Source: Deinococcus aerius (lineage in GTDB: Bacteria > Deinococcota > Deinococci > Deinococcales > Deinococcaceae). From it: a stretch of DNA of 62,614 bases. Where the stretch lies: contig NZ_BFAG01000020.1 in the NCBI RefSeq assembly GCF_002897375.1, positions 1 to 62,614 on the forward strand. The letters are read 5' to 3'. The notes below the pieces were generated by a model. It was not told where the DNA came from. It did not search any database and saw nothing but the letters and a program-made list of their open reading frames with translations. Positions within the stretch are counted from its first letter, which is position 1; each line of letters starts with the position of its first letter. Below are positions 61,680 through 62,614 of the stretch, piece after piece. A program made the translations under genes and the position numbers.

Positions 61680-62324
61680 TCAGGCGCGGGGACCGTACCG
61701 CAGGAACAGCTCGCTCATCTCGCCCAGGTCATGCTTCAGCTCGTCCCAGTCGCCCTCGCCCGCTACATCCGCCGTCGATCCCAGGCCGAGGTAGCGGGCG
61801 AAGGCGGCGTACGCGAGCGAGAAGCAGGCCTCCACCGCGTGTTCGGGCCGGGGATGTCCGATCTCGGCGCGGCGCTCCAGCAGGGTGTCCACCCAGCCCT
61901 GCCTCAGCTTGTGAAAGGACCGCTTGCCGAGGCTGGCGACGGTGGGGTTGGAGGGGGCGCGCGACATGAGCGGGCGAAGCAGGTTGGCCTGGGCCTTCAG
62001 GAACTCGCCCAGCGCCGAGACCATCTTGGTCACCAGGGCGCCGAAGGGGAGATGCTCGGCGCGGATGTCTGACAGCAACTCGGCCTGCTGCCCCTCGACC
62101 CGCTCCAGAATCCGCACCTGCACAGCGTCCAGCAGGTCCTCCTTGCCGCGCACCCGCCCGTAGATGGATCCGGTGGAGACCCCCGCCCGCTGACTGACCC
62201 CCGCCAGCGTGAGCTGCTCGTACCCCTCCTCGCTGAGGATCTCGATGGCCGCTTCCAGAACGCGCTCGAACGACTGGCGGCTGCGGTCCTGCTGTGGGGT
62301 GCGAATACCTTTCAATTCCGTCAT
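61680..62324 (-). CDS. TetR-family regulator
   Basis: 214 residues. The helix-turn-helix reads FERVLEAAIEILSEEGYEQL, then AGVSQRAGVSTGSIYGRVRGKEDLL. The C-terminal domain is helical. It lies directly upstream of the luciferase-like monooxygenase on the same strand. Its own upstream frame stays open into the end of a membrane-protein gene, without a stop. The ATG at 62324 begins the normal TetR domain. Confidence 0.86.
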   Translation of the reverse strand: MTELKGIRTPQQDRSRQSFERVLEAAIEILSEEGYEQLTLAGVSQRAGVSTGSIYGRVRGKEDLLDAVQVRILERVEGQQAELLSDIRAEHLPFGALVTKMVSALGEFLKAQANLLRPLMSRAPSNPTVASLGKRSFHKLRQGWVDTLLERRAEIGHPRPEHAVEACFSLAYAAFARYLGLGSTADVAGEGDWDELKHDLGEMSELFLRYGPRA

Positions 62325-62614
62325 GCGCTGTTCGCCGCCCAGCCTAGCGCGTTTGTCACTCCGCCCGGCGTTCCGCCGCCGAAGGCACAGGACCACCACG
62401 CTCAGTCCAACGAGAGCCCCGAGCACCGTCTCTCCGGCGCGGGCAGCCAGCAGACCCGGCGGCGGGACGGGATACGCTGGTTGCGACATCCGCAGCGCCA
62501 GGGGCGTCACGAACAGCAGCGCCACGACCAGGACCACTAGCATCCAGGGGCTGAGTGGAACGGCGAGTAGCAGCGCCGTGCTGCAACCAGACGCCGCCAC
62601 CACAGCGCCCGCTT
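62325..62614 (-). CDS. Membrane protein C-terminus, FUSC-like, partial
   Basis: The minus-strand frame running in from beyond the window encodes two hydrophobic helices (WMLVVLVVALLFVTPLALRM and ETVLGALVGLSVVVLCL). They are separated by PAYPVPPPGLLAARA, as in FUSC-type aromatic-acid exporters. It has no stop before the tetR ATG and would read straight into it. Its beginning is outside the window. It may be an intact gene with an unusual fusion, or a truncated remnant. Confidence 0.45.

Overview
The window looks like part of a Deinococcus chromosome. It opens with a 5S rRNA of Deinococcus type. It is very GC-rich throughout, with GTG and TTG starts and at least one probable leaderless promoter. 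It also carries families common in that genus: KGG stress repeats, cyanophycin metabolism, a C-H-H type CsoR and an ExeM-like nuclease. This assignment rests on family recognition, not on a database search.

Left part (1-31,100), mostly housekeeping or envelope functions with scattered debris. After the 5S gene comes a four-gene cluster of exported proteins: MucB/RseB-like, DUF1800, Tat-exported DUF1501 and a CXXCH protein. Next is a metal-homeostasis block of copZ-csoR, an ArsR sensor with a cation diffusion facilitator, and copA. Near-identical CsoR-type palindromes sit at both copper promoters. Then follow a KGG stress protein, an extracellular nuclease with an apparent frameshift at its lipoprotein signal, and a tightly overlapping cphA-iaaA-cphB operon for making and recycling cyanophycin. 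After these come a CheY-like regulator, a 57-residue tatA beside an exported intradiol-dioxygenase-like protein, sugar and redox enzymes, a lipid kinase and an LCP protein. Two stretches, 27.3-28.8 kb and 30.1-31.1 kb, are gene graveyards with remnants of IS3- and IS110-type transposons, a Y-family polymerase and a molybdopterin enzyme.

Right part (31,100-62,614), almost entirely catabolic. It begins with a TetR-controlled flavin monooxygenase and hydrolase pair. Then come pobA and pcaB-pcaG-pcaH-pca(DC), each beside an IclR regulator, forming the 4-hydroxybenzoate/protocatechuate ortho-cleavage branch. The rest, 42-61.6 kb, appears to be one regulon.

The centre of that regulon is a carC-carB-carA set matching bacterial C-glycoside 3-oxidase and C-glycoside deglycosidase, which together break the carbon-carbon bond between a sugar and an aromatic ring. 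Upstream, on the same strand, are a sugar-binding protein and two ABC permeases. Downstream is a run of genes for an aromatic ring (flavin hydroxylase, two-domain VOC dioxygenase, C-C hydrolase, FAH-family enzyme, cyclase) and for a sugar-like product (SMP-30 lactonase, SDR, DenD-like epimerase). A third unit encodes a luciferase-like monooxygenase, a flavin reductase and a GH3 glucosidase. A TTTGATCAAA-centred palindrome lies at the promoters of all three units, with a degenerate copy before the FCD-type GntR gene in the middle. My reading is a GntR-controlled system that imports plant aromatic C- and O-glycosides, releases the sugar, opens the aglycone ring and feeds simple phenolics to the neighbouring pob/pca branch. 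The substrate is not determined by the sequence.
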